DNA from: Nitrospirota bacterium
Lineage (GTDB): Bacteria > Nitrospirota > Nitrospiria > Nitrospirales > Nitrospiraceae
NCBI GenBank assembly: GCA_016219645.1
Contig: JACRLR010000052.1
Coordinates: forward strand, 97,273-161,272
Reading direction: 5' to 3'
DNA: 64,000 nucleotides
Below, one piece after another: positions 33,672 to 43,517 of this stretch (positions are counted from its first letter, which is position 1; the number at the start of each line of letters is the position of its first letter). Below the pieces are notes generated by a model that made no database searches, was not told the DNA's origin, and was given only the letters and a program-made list of their open reading frames with translations. Position numbers and translations under genes: made by a program.

Positions 33672-34565
33672 ATGTCTAATCATTCACAACGTGCCCTTGT
33701 CCTGCTGATCGGAATCGCTATGATCCTGTCTGCCTGCGCGACTGGGCCTGATCTGGACGTCACGATCCATGAGTCCGAACGCGGCGCTGTGCACGTGGAA
33801 CGGATTCCCGATCGGTCTTTTCACGCCGCTCACCCCGTGACGTTATCAGTAGATACGATGGCACGAGTCCTTCGCGGCGTGGTCGTCAAGGATAGCCGGG
33901 GGGTGGTCCTGGGAAACCTGATCCCCGGCAAGACAGTGGTCGATCGAGGGTTTGAGGACAAGGACATTGAGTACCTGGCGCCGCTGCTGGTCGCAGGACT
34001 CGCCAGGGCTGCATCGGACCAGCAGGTCGGGTTTCGCGTCGTCCAGGCCGGTGCATCAGCCAATTCGCAAATTGCCGGGCTGACTTTCTGCGTGGACTCC
34101 GTGCGTTTTCCCGGTACCTGTGAGTCTGACCTGCCATCGGGAGAAATATCCGAAGAATCGACGGCGGGTTTGCTCTATGCCTATGGACAGTCGCTGTATC
34201 TGACCTTGACCGAGTATCACTACCGGACGAAACGGGCCGAAACGAGTACCACAGCCAATCGGCGGATTTTCAATCCGTCAGGAATGGCAAACCGCACGGT
34301 ACACTTCGTTCCGGAATCTGCCAAGCGCTCCGACAGCTATCGAACAGCGCTTTCAACCGATACAACTCTGGCAATCGACTACGGCCTGCTCGCCACAATG
34401 CCCGCCCCGGCAGAAATACGACCGACTGCCGCCCAACCACAGACACCTACGACGGGGAAACCCGCTCAGCGGGATACCGATATGGAGGAGGTGCGGAAAG
34501 AGTTGCAGGAGATCAAGAAAAAACTGGCTGAGCAGGAAGCGGGGCGGAACCGGTCAAAGCCGTAA
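33672..34565 (+). CDS. Putative outer-membrane lipoprotein (paralog 3)
   Basis: 297 residues; lipobox MILSAC near residue 20. The domain matches the two lipoproteins at 2833-3882 and 4567-5436 (RGAVHVERIPDRSFHAAHPVTL, EYLAPLLVAGLARA, FRVVQ, TAGLLYAYGQSLYLTLTEYHY) and ends in a coiled coil (EEVRKELQEIKKKLAEQEAG). The clean ATG with a short leader here shows where the other two paralogs should probably start relative to their lipobox. Function unknown. Confidence 0.8.
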   Translation: MSNHSQRALVLLIGIAMILSACATGPDLDVTIHESERGAVHVERIPDRSFHAAHPVTLSVDTMARVLRGVVVKDSRGVVLGNLIPGKTVVDRGFEDKDIEYLAPLLVAGLARAASDQQVGFRVVQAGASANSQIAGLTFCVDSVRFPGTCESDLPSGEISEESTAGLLYAYGQSLYLTLTEYHYRTKRAETSTTANRRIFNPSGMANRTVHFVPESAKRSDSYRTALSTDTTLAIDYGLLATMPAPAEIRPTAAQPQTPTTGKPAQRDTDMEEVRKELQEIKKKLAEQEAGRNRSKP

Positions 34566-34585
34566 AAGTCTCGCGCGTTTCTAAT

Positions 34586-35851
34586 CTAGGCCCGATGTTT
34601 TTCAACCCGTTGGTCGAGTTCTCCGGCTAAGAGCACTGCTTCAGCTATCTCGCGCATCGACTTCCGCAAATCCATACTTTGCCGCTGAATGAGCTTGAAG
34701 GCCTCTTCTTCCGTCAGTCGCCTCGAACGCATCAGGTAACCCTTGGCCCGCTCCATGAGCTTTCGAACCGCCAGCGCCTCCTGCATCTCAAGGGACCTCT
34801 CGACCAGGGCCGTATGTTCGATGGCAATGGCAGCCTGATTGGCGATGGCCTGGAGCAGCTTGACCTCTTCGCCGGTAAACACATGCGGAATGGACGTATA
34901 GCTATTGATCACTCCCATCGCTTTTTCACGCACCATCATCGGCACCGATACCAAGGAGCAGAGCCCCTCCTGCTTGGCCATGTCCCGGTACACATAATCC
35001 CGGTCGGTGGTGACATCGGCCACAATGATCGGCCGGCGCTCCTTCACCGCGCGGCCACTGATCCCCTGCCCCACTTTCAAGTTCGCCTTGCGGCGATACT
35101 GTTCGCTGAGGCTCTGCGTCGCCTCGATCCGCAGCTCCCCGCTGGCTTCGTCCAACAACATGATTGAGCAGATCTTGGAGTTCATCAGTTGCGCGGTCAT
35201 CGTCACCATGAGTTGCAGCACATCTTTGATCAGCCGGTTGGACGCGACGGTTTCCGAGACCTGCGACAGCGTTTCCACTTGCAAGGCTTTGCGTTGCATT
35301 TGATCGTAGAGTCTCGCGTTTTCAATCGCTCCTCCGACTTGATTGGCAATAGTCGAGAGTAATGCAATTTCATCCGCCTGATAGCGTTTTGGGCGTTTAT
35401 GTTGAACATTGATCACGCCGACCACTTCTTTTTTGGCCATGATAGGCACGGAGACAAAGGCCTGGTAGCGGTCTTCGGGGAGGTTATGGAAAAACTTGAA
35501 CCGTGGATCGTCGTTCGCATTGCTCGGGATTACGACGCGCGTTCGTTCCTGCGCAACCCACCCGGTAATGCCCTCTCCCAACCCGATCGTGATGCGGCCG
35601 ATCAATTTGGGATGAGGGTTTTTCGAGGCTCGAAGGATGAGTTCATCTTGGGTATCTGACAAGAGATACAGGAGGCAGGCGTCCGCCTTGGTGACTTCGA
35701 CGACTACTTCGACGATATGTTTGAGAATCGCTTCCAGATCCAGTTGGTTGCTGATCGACGCGGAGATGCGGTGGAGCACGTCCACTTCACGCGCTTTCTC
35801 ACGTAAAGCCTGTTGGAGATGAGCCACTGATGGCGTGCGTGTGGTCGTCAT
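34586..35851 (-). CDS. GAF-GAF-ANTAR regulator
   Basis: 421 residues. Two GAF domains (about 30-180 and 205-350; second with ISGRAVKERRPIIVADVTTDRDY) are followed by an ANTAR helix bundle (about 355-415: ALAVRKLMERAKGYLMRSRRLTEEEAFKLIQRQSMDLRKSMREIAEAVL). ANTAR domains bind paired RNA hairpins and prevent transcription termination; in several bacteria they control nitrogen genes. GAF ligands could be small molecules or a metal. Stands alone, 6 bp downstream of aroB on the same strand, without a kinase partner. Confidence 0.88.
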   Translation of the reverse strand: MTTTRTPSVAHLQQALREKAREVDVLHRISASISNQLDLEAILKHIVEVVVEVTKADACLLYLLSDTQDELILRASKNPHPKLIGRITIGLGEGITGWVAQERTRVVIPSNANDDPRFKFFHNLPEDRYQAFVSVPIMAKKEVVGVINVQHKRPKRYQADEIALLSTIANQVGGAIENARLYDQMQRKALQVETLSQVSETVASNRLIKDVLQLMVTMTAQLMNSKICSIMLLDEASGELRIEATQSLSEQYRRKANLKVGQGISGRAVKERRPIIVADVTTDRDYVYRDMAKQEGLCSLVSVPMMVREKAMGVINSYTSIPHVFTGEEVKLLQAIANQAAIAIEHTALVERSLEMQEALAVRKLMERAKGYLMRSRRLTEEEAFKLIQRQSMDLRKSMREIAEAVLLAGELDQRVEKHRA

Positions 35852-35857
35852 AGCAAT

Positions 35858-37000
35858 CTACCCTCGTGCGGAGACCTGACGGCGGCTCTGTATCCGACTC
35901 CCACGCCCATGTTTGTTCTGAAACCATGCTGCACAGATCTGTCGCTCGATCGGACGAATGATCACTTCCCCGACCTTCACCGGCCATACCCCGACGACCC
36001 GCCCTCCGAGTACCTTCTTATCATGTTGCATGGCGCCCCAGAGAGACGCAAAGGATGTCTGCGGGACCTGTTCGGATAACCCGGCTCGCTGCACCAAACT
36101 TCTGATCCGTTCGACAACTTCTGACCCACAGAGGCCCATGTGATAGGCCAAATCCGCTTCCTGCACCAACCCGATCCCGACCGCTTCTCCATGGATCAAC
36201 CCATGATAGCCTGCGAGTGACTCCAGCGCATGACCTATCGTATGCCCATAATTGAGAATACGCCGGCGGTCCGACTCCCGCTCGTCTCCGGCAACCACCT
36301 GCGCTTTGATCTCGCAGGATCGCTGTATCACGCGCAGAACAGGCGCTTCTTCGAGTTTCAACAGAGCAGGAATCTCCTTTTCCAAAAACGCGAAGAACTC
36401 CTCGTCGGCAATGATGCCATATTTGATCACTTCGGCTAAACCGGCAATCCATTCGCGGCGGGGCAGGGTACGCAGCGTGAGAGGATCGATCCATACAGCG
36501 CACGGCTGATAAAATGCTCCGATCAGGTTCTTTCCCAAGCGATGGTCCACGCCGGTTTTGCCGCCGACACTGGAATCCACTTGAGCCACGAGTGTTGTCG
36601 GCACTTGGACGAACGGAATTCCCCGTTGATAGATTGCTGCAGCAAAGCCTGTAATATCACCGATGACGCCACCCCCAAGTGCCAGCAATAAGGACTTCCG
36701 CTCGAACTTCTGCGTCGCCAACTTATCGAGAATTTTGGCAATTGTGCCTAGCGTTTTTGTTCGTTCTCCTGGCGGCAAGATGATCGGGGTCGGATCGTAT
36801 CCCGCTTTGCGAAGCGACCGAAGGACTCCTTGAAGATAACGGCTTGCCACATGCCGATCTGTCACAACCCCGATCTTCGAAGAAGTGGCAAGGGCCTTAA
36901 GCCTGTCACCCACTGATACAAGTAACCCGGGATGCAGAGCGATGTTGTAGCTTCGCTCCCCCAAGGTCACTGGGACAATCTGTTCTGCCACCGAAGCCAT
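35858..37000 (-). CDS. aroB: 3-dehydroquinate synthase
   Basis: About 380 residues from ATG 37000. The NAD-binding LALGGGVIGDITGFAAAIYQRG, VPTTLVAQVDSSVGGKTGVDH, zinc site residues in NYGHTIGHALE and HGEAVGIG are present. Second step of the shikimate pathway. The frame stays open to 37399 and into pilQ, but the extra 133 residues have no homology features and overlap the pilQ end, so they are left out. The gap 37001-37314 shows nothing else I can name. The basic tail after KHGRGSRIQSRRQ is unusual. Confidence 0.92.
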   Translation of the reverse strand: MASVAEQIVPVTLGERSYNIALHPGLLVSVGDRLKALATSSKIGVVTDRHVASRYLQGVLRSLRKAGYDPTPIILPPGERTKTLGTIAKILDKLATQKFERKSLLLALGGGVIGDITGFAAAIYQRGIPFVQVPTTLVAQVDSSVGGKTGVDHRLGKNLIGAFYQPCAVWIDPLTLRTLPRREWIAGLAEVIKYGIIADEEFFAFLEKEIPALLKLEEAPVLRVIQRSCEIKAQVVAGDERESDRRRILNYGHTIGHALESLAGYHGLIHGEAVGIGLVQEADLAYHMGLCGSEVVERIRSLVQRAGLSEQVPQTSFASLWGAMQHDKKVLGGRVVGVWPVKVGEVIIRPIERQICAAWFQNKHGRGSRIQSRRQVSARG

Positions 37001-37314
37001 GCTCAACGACGGTCTTTCTTGGCTCAATATCCCGGTCGCCTGTCCCATCCATTTGAGGTTAGGAAGGTCTGGCTTCACCGCGCACTTTGTCTGAGGGAAC
37101 GACGATTTTCGAGGGTCAACATCAGGGAGGATGGTATCACAACGGTTTGGTCCGCTGCTACGGCGGACCTCCGGAGGCAGGGCTGTCCCTCGAACCTTTA
37201 TGTAGCGTTGGGGGCTGTTCTGGTGTCTGCTACGATGCTTGTCCAGGCCTGGCGAACTGGCCAGGCCCGAGAAAGGAGTAGGCAGACAGCGGGAGAGGGT
37301 TCCTTGAACGACCG

Positions 37315-39264
37315 CTACGAACTCTTCACGATACTCGGCGTCAAGAAGATCAGCAGCTCTTGTTTTGCGACAGCCTCGCTCTTCGACTTGAAGAGCCATC
37401 CCAAAACAGGTATGCGAGAGAGATAGGGGATACCTATCACACTGTTGGTCTGTTGATCGATAAAGACCCCGCCGACCACCATCGTTTCGCCATCGCGGAT
37501 CAGGACCTGGGTATTGGCTTCGCGTCGGTCAATACTTGGACCGGCCGGATTGCTTCGTGCACCGACGGCATTTCTGGTCGCACGAACCTTCATCATGATC
37601 TGCTTACCTGTTTCCTTCGGATCACGGGAGGTAATCTGAGGAGTCACGTTCAGTTCCAAGTTCGCATCCACAAAGGTTGTCTGGGTCCCTTGGAGAGAAG
37701 TCGTCTGGAACGGGATCGATTCTCCCTGTGAGATCTTGGCCTCACGCTTGTCCAAGGTCGTGACCTTCGGTGCGGCAATGACTTTACTCAGACCGAGCAA
37801 CTCACCTGCCGACAACCGCATGTCAAGCAACGCTCCATCAGTTTTCCCAATCGTAAACCCGACACCAGGGGTTGATGTCAATCCACCGACTGTCGCGGGA
37901 AGATTGACCAGAAAGTTAGACGTTTGAGCGCCAAATGCACCAGTCGTACCAGATTTGAAGTTCGCTACCGCCCCGCCCGAAAGCAGATTCACATTCTGGA
38001 CACCCCACTGAACGCCCAGGGAACGGGAATAGGTCGTGTCGGCCTGGACTATCCTGGCTTCGATTTGGACTTGAGGTACTTCGAGGTCGAGCCCGTCGAT
38101 CAGCTGCTTCATCACCCCAACCTTGCTCTCAGTATCCCGAACAATGAGGGCATTGGACCCCTGGCTCATTTGCATGAGCCCTCTCGGGCTCAAGTACTGC
38201 CGAAGGGACGTCATGAGTTCCATCGCTTGCAGGTTTCTGATATAGAATACTCGGTCAACCAGTTCCTCTGCCTTTATCTTTGCATCCTTCGCCTGAGCCT
38301 CTTCATTCTGCTGTTTCGCAATATTCGCCAACGTATCGATCCATAGGATATTGCCCTGTCTGATCTTGCCCAACCCGTTCATCTTCAAAATCATATCGAG
38401 CGCCTGATCCCAGGGCACACTCACAAGCTTCATCGTAACCTTGCTCTTGACCCCTTCACCGACAACCATGTTAAATCCGCTGACTTCGGCGATGAGACGC
38501 AGCACATTACTGATGTCGGCCTGTTGGAAATCCAGTGAAATGCGCCGGCCGATAAAGTGCGTTTCCCCAACAACCAAATCTTCCTTTGGCGTGCCTACCT
38601 CACCAGCATCTGCTCCGGATGTCATCTGAACCGGCTGTACGTAAAATTTCATTGGGTTGCGCTGAAAAAGTGCCGTTGTCCGCTGACCTACCCGAGAAGT
38701 GGCAGCCGCCTGGACCACCGGCATTACACGATTCTCTGATCCGATCGTTTCGACCGCCTCGCCACGGGATGAGTCCTTATCCGCCCCCACCTCTGTACCA
38801 ACGCCCTCCCGAAGCGTCACAACAAGATTCGCCCCTTGCGGTTCAACTGAGTAGGCAACCGTACCGGTAAGATCTAATACCACCCGTACTCTATCACCAT
38901 GATAACCCGTACGGACTCGCTTCAAGAACTGATGATTGACAGATATAGCAGGCTTACTGATGGCGGAAGCGACACCTGGAATGTCAATCAGGAGACGCCG
39001 TTCATCGAGACGCGTCACTTCATGATGCGGTAGTTTGCCGTCCCCCGAGATGACGACGCGGATGTCGTTCGTGCCACGCTGAACATCGATACTGGTCAGG
39101 ATTGCTGCCCCTCCTCCCTCGATGCTCGAAGGCATACTTGAATCGTCGACAGAAACCTCGATTGGTGCTCCCAACGATGGTATGGCCATCGGGACAGTCA
39201 GCGCTCCCACCGCCGAGAGCACGCGAACGAATGCTGTGGTTGTTACGGTCTGCTTAGGTGTCAT
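37315..39264 (-). CDS. pilQ: Type IV pilus secretin PilQ
   Basis: 649 residues: signal peptide, AMIN domain (about 55-150; DIRVVISGDGKLPHHEVTRLDERRLLIDIPG), STN/N0 domain (ISLDFQQADISNVLRLIAEVSGFNMVVGEGV), N1 domain and the secretin domain (VQIEARIVQADTTYSRSLGVQWG, GESIPFQTTSLQGTQTTFVDANLELNVTPQI, VVGGVF...IPYLSRIPVLGWLFK). It forms the outer-membrane channel for the pilus fibre. Last of the pilMNOPQ genes; overlaps pilP by 4 bp. Confidence 0.95.
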   Translation of the reverse strand: MTPKQTVTTTAFVRVLSAVGALTVPMAIPSLGAPIEVSVDDSSMPSSIEGGGAAILTSIDVQRGTNDIRVVISGDGKLPHHEVTRLDERRLLIDIPGVASAISKPAISVNHQFLKRVRTGYHGDRVRVVLDLTGTVAYSVEPQGANLVVTLREGVGTEVGADKDSSRGEAVETIGSENRVMPVVQAAATSRVGQRTTALFQRNPMKFYVQPVQMTSGADAGEVGTPKEDLVVGETHFIGRRISLDFQQADISNVLRLIAEVSGFNMVVGEGVKSKVTMKLVSVPWDQALDMILKMNGLGKIRQGNILWIDTLANIAKQQNEEAQAKDAKIKAEELVDRVFYIRNLQAMELMTSLRQYLSPRGLMQMSQGSNALIVRDTESKVGVMKQLIDGLDLEVPQVQIEARIVQADTTYSRSLGVQWGVQNVNLLSGGAVANFKSGTTGAFGAQTSNFLVNLPATVGGLTSTPGVGFTIGKTDGALLDMRLSAGELLGLSKVIAAPKVTTLDKREAKISQGESIPFQTTSLQGTQTTFVDANLELNVTPQITSRDPKETGKQIMMKVRATRNAVGARSNPAGPSIDRREANTQVLIRDGETMVVGGVFIDQQTNSVIGIPYLSRIPVLGWLFKSKSEAVAKQELLIFLTPSIVKSS

Positions 39265-39764
39265 TCTGCGCCCTCTTTCGGGTGGAGGAGCTTGACATAT
39301 TCCCGCTCCTGTTTACTCCCATACACATCTGTAAACCGCTCTTGCACCACAATACCTTTCTCCGTCACAGCACTTACCACGCCATTATTAGGACCGATAC
39401 GCGTTCCTCGGCGCACTGTGTATCCATTTCCATCAGGCGTCTGGACCATAGCCGTGTTGCCATACGCCCCCCATACGACAGCAATCAGATTCATCTCCGT
39501 CAGCCCGACACGTTGGAGCGGAGGTAACGAGGGGTCGATCGTCCCGACTCCCAATTGTTGCAACACCGGCACGAAGGGATCGCGACGCCCGGACGGGTCA
39601 TAGGAACGTGTGCTTATTGGCTCCACCGTTGAATTGGGTGCGACTGGTTGAGCAGTCTGATCGCCGGCTACCGCGGTTGGTGCTTGCTCCGTCTCCGCAA
39701 AGCACAGGCCGACTGAGACAAGGAGGCACGCACATCCAAGCAGAGCTATTTTTGTTGTCTTCAT
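39261..39764 (-). CDS. pilP: Type IV pilus lipoprotein-like assembly protein PilP
   Basis: About 167 residues from ATG 39764. It has a signal peptide with Cys in the hydrophobic core, a flexible Thr/Val/Pro-rich linker, then the PilP domain (SYDPSGRRDPFVPVLQQL, LQRVGLTEMNLIAVVWGAYGNTAMVQTPDGNGYTVRRGTRIGPNNG). It links the inner-membrane PilNO complex to PilQ. The frame upstream of 39764 overlaps pilO and is ignored. Confidence 0.92.
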   Translation of the reverse strand: MKTTKIALLGCACLLVSVGLCFAETEQAPTAVAGDQTAQPVAPNSTVEPISTRSYDPSGRRDPFVPVLQQLGVGTIDPSLPPLQRVGLTEMNLIAVVWGAYGNTAMVQTPDGNGYTVRRGTRIGPNNGVVSAVTEKGIVVQERFTDVYGSKQEREYVKLLHPKEGAE

Positions 39765-39831
39765 GGTCAATTGCTCATTTTCACAGGTGACATCCATCGC
39801 TTGGGCCTCGAACTGCTGACGACACTGTGCC

Positions 39832-40458
39832 CTATTTTTTCTGAGGGCTCGCAGGAACCGCCGCAGCCAGCTTGACTTCCTCTGGCGCCGCATAGGCAAC
39901 AAGGTCAAACACCGTTTGGGTGACAAACCGCCCCCTCTCAACCTTTGGAGCTCCCATCTTAAGGCCGGATACGGTCACAATTCTTGGCAATGCGTTGATT
40001 CGGTCGAAAAACAAGGCCGCGGTATGGTAGCCACCAGAGACCTCGACATTGACCGGCATCTTGACAAATAGTTTCGATGGATCTTCGGTCTTGGCACTGG
40101 GTTTCCACAGCTTAATGTCAAGCCCAAGACGAATCCCTAGATCTGATACCTGCTTGAGCAACATCACTGCCTCCTCTTCAGGCGGCAATCGCTCTTTCTT
40201 TTTCGCGAGTTCGATCTCAAGTTGCTTGTTGGCAGCAATGAGTTCATCAAGATGCCTGACTTTAATGGTCAATGTTTGAATCTGAGTGTCGAGCCCGCCA
40301 ATCTCCCCCTGGAGCGCTGCGATCTCCGTAGACTTTGGCTCAGCGACATAATAGTAGAAGCCCACGATAATCCCGGCGAGAACCATCACTAAAAGCCCCA
40401 CCTTCTGAACCAATGGGATCGACCGCAAGAGGTCAAGATTTACAGCAGGTAGCTTCAT
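39832..40458 (-). CDS. pilO: Type IV pilus inner-membrane protein PilO
   Basis: 208 residues: one N-terminal transmembrane helix (VGLLVMVLAGIIVGFYYYV), a coiled coil (LQGEIGGLDTQIQTLTIKVRHLDEL) and the PilO fold with GGYHTAALFFDRINALPRIVTVSGLKM. It pairs with PilN as the periplasmic alignment ring of the pilus machine. Five bp after pilN. Confidence 0.93.
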   Translation of the reverse strand: MKLPAVNLDLLRSIPLVQKVGLLVMVLAGIIVGFYYYVAEPKSTEIAALQGEIGGLDTQIQTLTIKVRHLDELIAANKQLEIELAKKKERLPPEEEAVMLLKQVSDLGIRLGLDIKLWKPSAKTEDPSKLFVKMPVNVEVSGGYHTAALFFDRINALPRIVTVSGLKMGAPKVERGRFVTQTVFDLVAYAAPEEVKLAAAVPASPQKK

Positions 40459-40463
40459 GGTTC

Positions 40464-41015
40464 TTAACCTTTGAGACGGAAGCCCAGTTTGAACTGATAG
40501 ATATTGAGTTGATTCTCCACCGCCGCTCGGCTCTCTTGGAGATTGATATTCGTGAAATAGTCGGTCCGGCGCAGGTTGTTCACGAATTCCACCACATCGT
40601 CATTGGTTGCCGCACGACCTTCAAGCTCGATCTCGTTTGCAGTGACCGCCACTCTCACGAGCCACACCTTCAGCGGTTCTAGGCTCTGGCTGACATGGTC
40701 GAGCACCTTGACAGGGCCGACACGCGACTTTTCCAATTCGTCGATAATTCGGTTTTTGTCTTCCAGGACTTTCTTCCGACTCTCGAAATCGGAAACCTGC
40801 TTCACTTGCTCCTTCAGTTGTGCAACTTGCTTTTCCTTGTCAAGCTTTTCGGCCTGCCGTGCGGTGATCTCTTCATCGAGTGCCGCCGAATACCACCAGC
40901 ACCCTGCGAGGGTGATAAACAACACGCCTACACCCAACAACGCCTGTGCCCTGACATCATACTGAGGCTTGGCCTTGTGCCCCTTGGGTCCAGGCAGTAA
41001 ATTAATGCGAATCAT
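40464..41015 (-). CDS. pilN: Type IV pilus inner-membrane protein PilN
   Basis: 183 residues with the conserved cytoplasmic start MIRINLLPGPKG, which binds PilM, then a transmembrane helix (QALLGVGVLFITLAGCWWYS), a coiled coil and the periplasmic domain (VLDHVSQSLEPLKVWLVRVAVTANEIELEGRA). Start overlaps the pilM stop by 4 bp. Confidence 0.93.
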   Translation of the reverse strand: MIRINLLPGPKGHKAKPQYDVRAQALLGVGVLFITLAGCWWYSAALDEEITARQAEKLDKEKQVAQLKEQVKQVSDFESRKKVLEDKNRIIDELEKSRVGPVKVLDHVSQSLEPLKVWLVRVAVTANEIELEGRAATNDDVVEFVNNLRRTDYFTNINLQESRAAVENQLNIYQFKLGFRLKG

Positions 41016-42121
41016 CGATCCCCTACCGATCTGAGCGCCAATCCAACCCCCACGGCGGCCAGCGGAGCCATTTCAGCTAGCTCATTCTGATCAAAACCAC
41101 TTCCTGAGGTGTCGATTTCACCGAACGGATTCGCAACTTCGACAATGGCTTGCATCCGGTCACTCAGCTGCGGGACCAAACCCTTGACCTGCGCGCCCCC
41201 TCCGCACAAAAGCACCTGCTGAACATCCACATCCGACATGGTTGACTTGAAATAATCGATGGTCCGAGCAATTTCCGACGCCACCTCTGCATTGACACTG
41301 TCGACGACCGTCGTCAATGTGGCCTCATTGCTCCCCACCGAACGCCCGCCTTTCTTCGTTTCCTCTGCTTCATCATAGGACATCCCCAATTCCCGCTGAA
41401 TCGCTTCCGTATAGCGATTTCCCCCGATGGGAATATCACGCGTAAACAGCGAGGTGCCGCCTCGAACAATATTGACATTCATGACACTCGCGCCGATATT
41501 GACGAGCGCGGTCGTTTCCTCCTGCGAAACGGGGTAGTTGATCGCATGCATGTTTTCGATTGCGAAAGCATCGACATCCATGACGATCGGAAGCAGCCCG
41601 GCCCCTTTGACAAGTTCGGTCAGCTCATTGATCTTGTCCTTCTTGGCTGCTACGAGAATGATCGACATCTCTCCCTGGGTATCACCCGTTGCTTCCGAAG
41701 AAGGCAATACGCTGAAGTCGATGTTCACTTCATTTATGTCGAAGGGGATGTACTGCTCCGCAGCAAGCCGTACCTGCCCTTCCAACTCCTCTTCAGGCAT
41801 CGGCGGCAGGCTGATTTTTTTAATAATCACCGCGTGGCCGGAAATCGACACCGCAACTTGCTTCACCTTGATCTTCGTTTCCTCAAACAACTCCTTAATC
41901 GCCGATACCACTCGCCCCTCATCCATCACCGTGCCATCGACGATGACCTCCGGCTCGAGTGGTTTGAAGCCAAACTTCTGGAGAATGTATCGCCCACGGC
42001 TTTCTTTCAACTGAACGAGTTTGATCCCGCTTGACCCGATATCCAACCCGACGAGCTGCCGCTTCGGGGTGAACATCGAAAACAAGTCCGTTTCGGCTAG
42101 ACTTTTAAATGAACTCAACAT
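41012..42121 (-). CDS. pilM: Type IV pilus actin-like ATPase PilM
   Basis: About 369 residues, actin/FtsA fold: LVGLDIGSSGIKLVQLKES (phosphate 1), ALVNIGASVMNVNIV (phosphate 2), VLLCGGGAQVKGLVPQLSDRM (adenosine motif). Forms the cytoplasmic ring under PilNO. ATG 42121 follows AGGGG; MFTPKRQLVGLD at 42076 is a shorter option. First gene of the pil operon. Confidence 0.93.
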   Translation of the reverse strand: MLSSFKSLAETDLFSMFTPKRQLVGLDIGSSGIKLVQLKESRGRYILQKFGFKPLEPEVIVDGTVMDEGRVVSAIKELFEETKIKVKQVAVSISGHAVIIKKISLPPMPEEELEGQVRLAAEQYIPFDINEVNIDFSVLPSSEATGDTQGEMSIILVAAKKDKINELTELVKGAGLLPIVMDVDAFAIENMHAINYPVSQEETTALVNIGASVMNVNIVRGGTSLFTRDIPIGGNRYTEAIQRELGMSYDEAEETKKGGRSVGSNEATLTTVVDSVNAEVASEIARTIDYFKSTMSDVDVQQVLLCGGGAQVKGLVPQLSDRMQAIVEVANPFGEIDTSGSGFDQNELAEMAPLAAVGVGLALRSVGDR

Positions 42122-42524
42122 ACGTGCCCCTGACTGTACATGACTATTCGCGGAGCGCAAATCTTTATGTGAATTTCACGCAGTATGTCCCTCATGACCG
42201 TACTCCAACGAACTTGACCGCTCCAAATAAGGAAAATATTTCTAGAACCTATCTCAAAATCGATTTGCGAAGACAGAGCAGTTTCGCTTTATGAGTATCC
42301 GCCATGAGCAACCTGCAGAATCCTTGGAAATATGCCGTCACTACACTGGAGTTCGCATGCGTGAACGCTCGGCGGGCTACCAGCATTTCTCTTCACTCAG
42401 CGCGCCCTGACAAATACTCCTGATCCCTCTAAACTTATTATGAGAAGCCACTTCGGCGTGAATCAGATCCGTCAAGTGTCTAGATGGCGCGGCTACAGTG
42501 AAGCCCGGCTTTATGCACAGGCTA

Positions 42525-42552
42525 AGTATAGTTCATGGCCGCCACCTGTCAA
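42525..42552 (-). promoter_or_regulatory. Sigma-70-type promoter of the pil operon
   Basis: On the minus strand TTGACA (42552-42547), 16 bp spacer, TATACT (42530-42525). It would give a leader of about 395 nt before pilM. The gap 42161-42637 has no gene on either strand that I trust. Confidence 0.6.
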
Positions 42553-42637
42553 GCAAATCACTGTCGATACACAGGCCTGAAAACAAGCCTAATGGTTGTA
42601 ATATTGCAGTAGAAGAGCGGGCTAGAAGCTCTGAGGA

Positions 42638-43504
42638 TTATTGCCTGTCGAGATCGCGATGCGCGGCAGTCACTTGATAACCAAGCGCTGAAAAACTTTC
42701 TTGGAGCCGACCTGCAATCGCCACGGACCGATGTCGTCCCCCTGTGCAGCCAATCCCAACATTCACATAGCTCCGGCGTTCTCGTTCAAAAAGAGGAATG
42801 AGAAATTTAAAGAAGCCCTCCAGCTGCCCGACGAAGGCAATGGCGTCCGGATCGGTCAACACATAGGTCCGCACCCGTGGGTCCTCTCCTGTCAATGGCT
42901 TGAGGTCAGGAACGAAGAATGGATTCCGCAAAAACCTGACGTCGAACAAGAGGTCGATGTCGTACGGTACGCCGAACTTGTAACCGAATGTCACGAGTGA
43001 AATGGTTAACTTGTGCGGCGCATCCTCCCGTCTGAACTCCCTGATCAACAACTCCCGCAACTCATGCACCGTCAAATCCGAGGTATCAATGATCCGGTCT
43101 GCGTGGCGCCGTAGATCGGCGAGACGATCTTTTTCAAACCGGACTCCTTCCAATACAGGGAGATGAGATAGGAGCGGATGGGGCCTCCGAGACTCAGAGA
43201 ATCGACGAACCAGCACTTCCTCACGGGCTTCAAAGAATACTAACTCAACCGCGTGACCGAGCACCTTGACTCGATCGAGAATCCCCACGAGATTGGAAAA
43301 GAATACACGCTCCCTGACATCTATGCCGAGCGCAACATTCTTAATTTCGCCCCCCTGCTGGTGGCATAACTCGACAAAGGCTGGCAGAAGAGCCGGCGGT
43401 AAATTATCAGTGCAGAAATACCCAACGTCTTCCAAACACTTGAGGGCATGCGACTTTCCTGAACCTGAAAGACCGCTGATCACAACCAAGTTGAGTCCGG
43501 CCAT
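42638..43504 (-). CDS. rapZ: RNase adapter / nucleotide-binding protein RapZ
   Basis: 288 residues. Walker A SGLSGSGKSHALKCLEDVGYFCTDNLPPAL at the start, the DVRFLRNPFFVPDLKPLTG segment, and C-terminal VGIGCTGGRHRSVAIAGRL. The family binds nucleotides and in enterobacteria guides RNase E to the glmZ small RNA; in other phyla the target is unknown. Follows hpf on the minus strand, the usual rpoN-hpf-rapZ order. Confidence 0.93.
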   Translation of the reverse strand: MAGLNLVVISGLSGSGKSHALKCLEDVGYFCTDNLPPALLPAFVELCHQQGGEIKNVALGIDVRERVFFSNLVGILDRVKVLGHAVELVFFEAREEVLVRRFSESRRPHPLLSHLPVLEGVRFEKDRLADLRRHADRIIDTSDLTVHELRELLIREFRREDAPHKLTISLVTFGYKFGVPYDIDLLFDVRFLRNPFFVPDLKPLTGEDPRVRTYVLTDPDAIAFVGQLEGFFKFLIPLFERERRSYVNVGIGCTGGRHRSVAIAGRLQESFSALGYQVTAAHRDLDRQ

Positions 43505-43517
43505 ACCTGCCTGCCCC

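Noticed and set aside
37001..37399. N-terminal extension of AroB
   Set aside because: The extra 133 residues have no conserved features and overlap the pilQ end; AroB proteins are about 360 residues.
42161..42637. Possible c-di-GMP riboswitch before pilM
   Set aside because: The conserved core and tetraloop receptor pattern could not be found on the minus strand.
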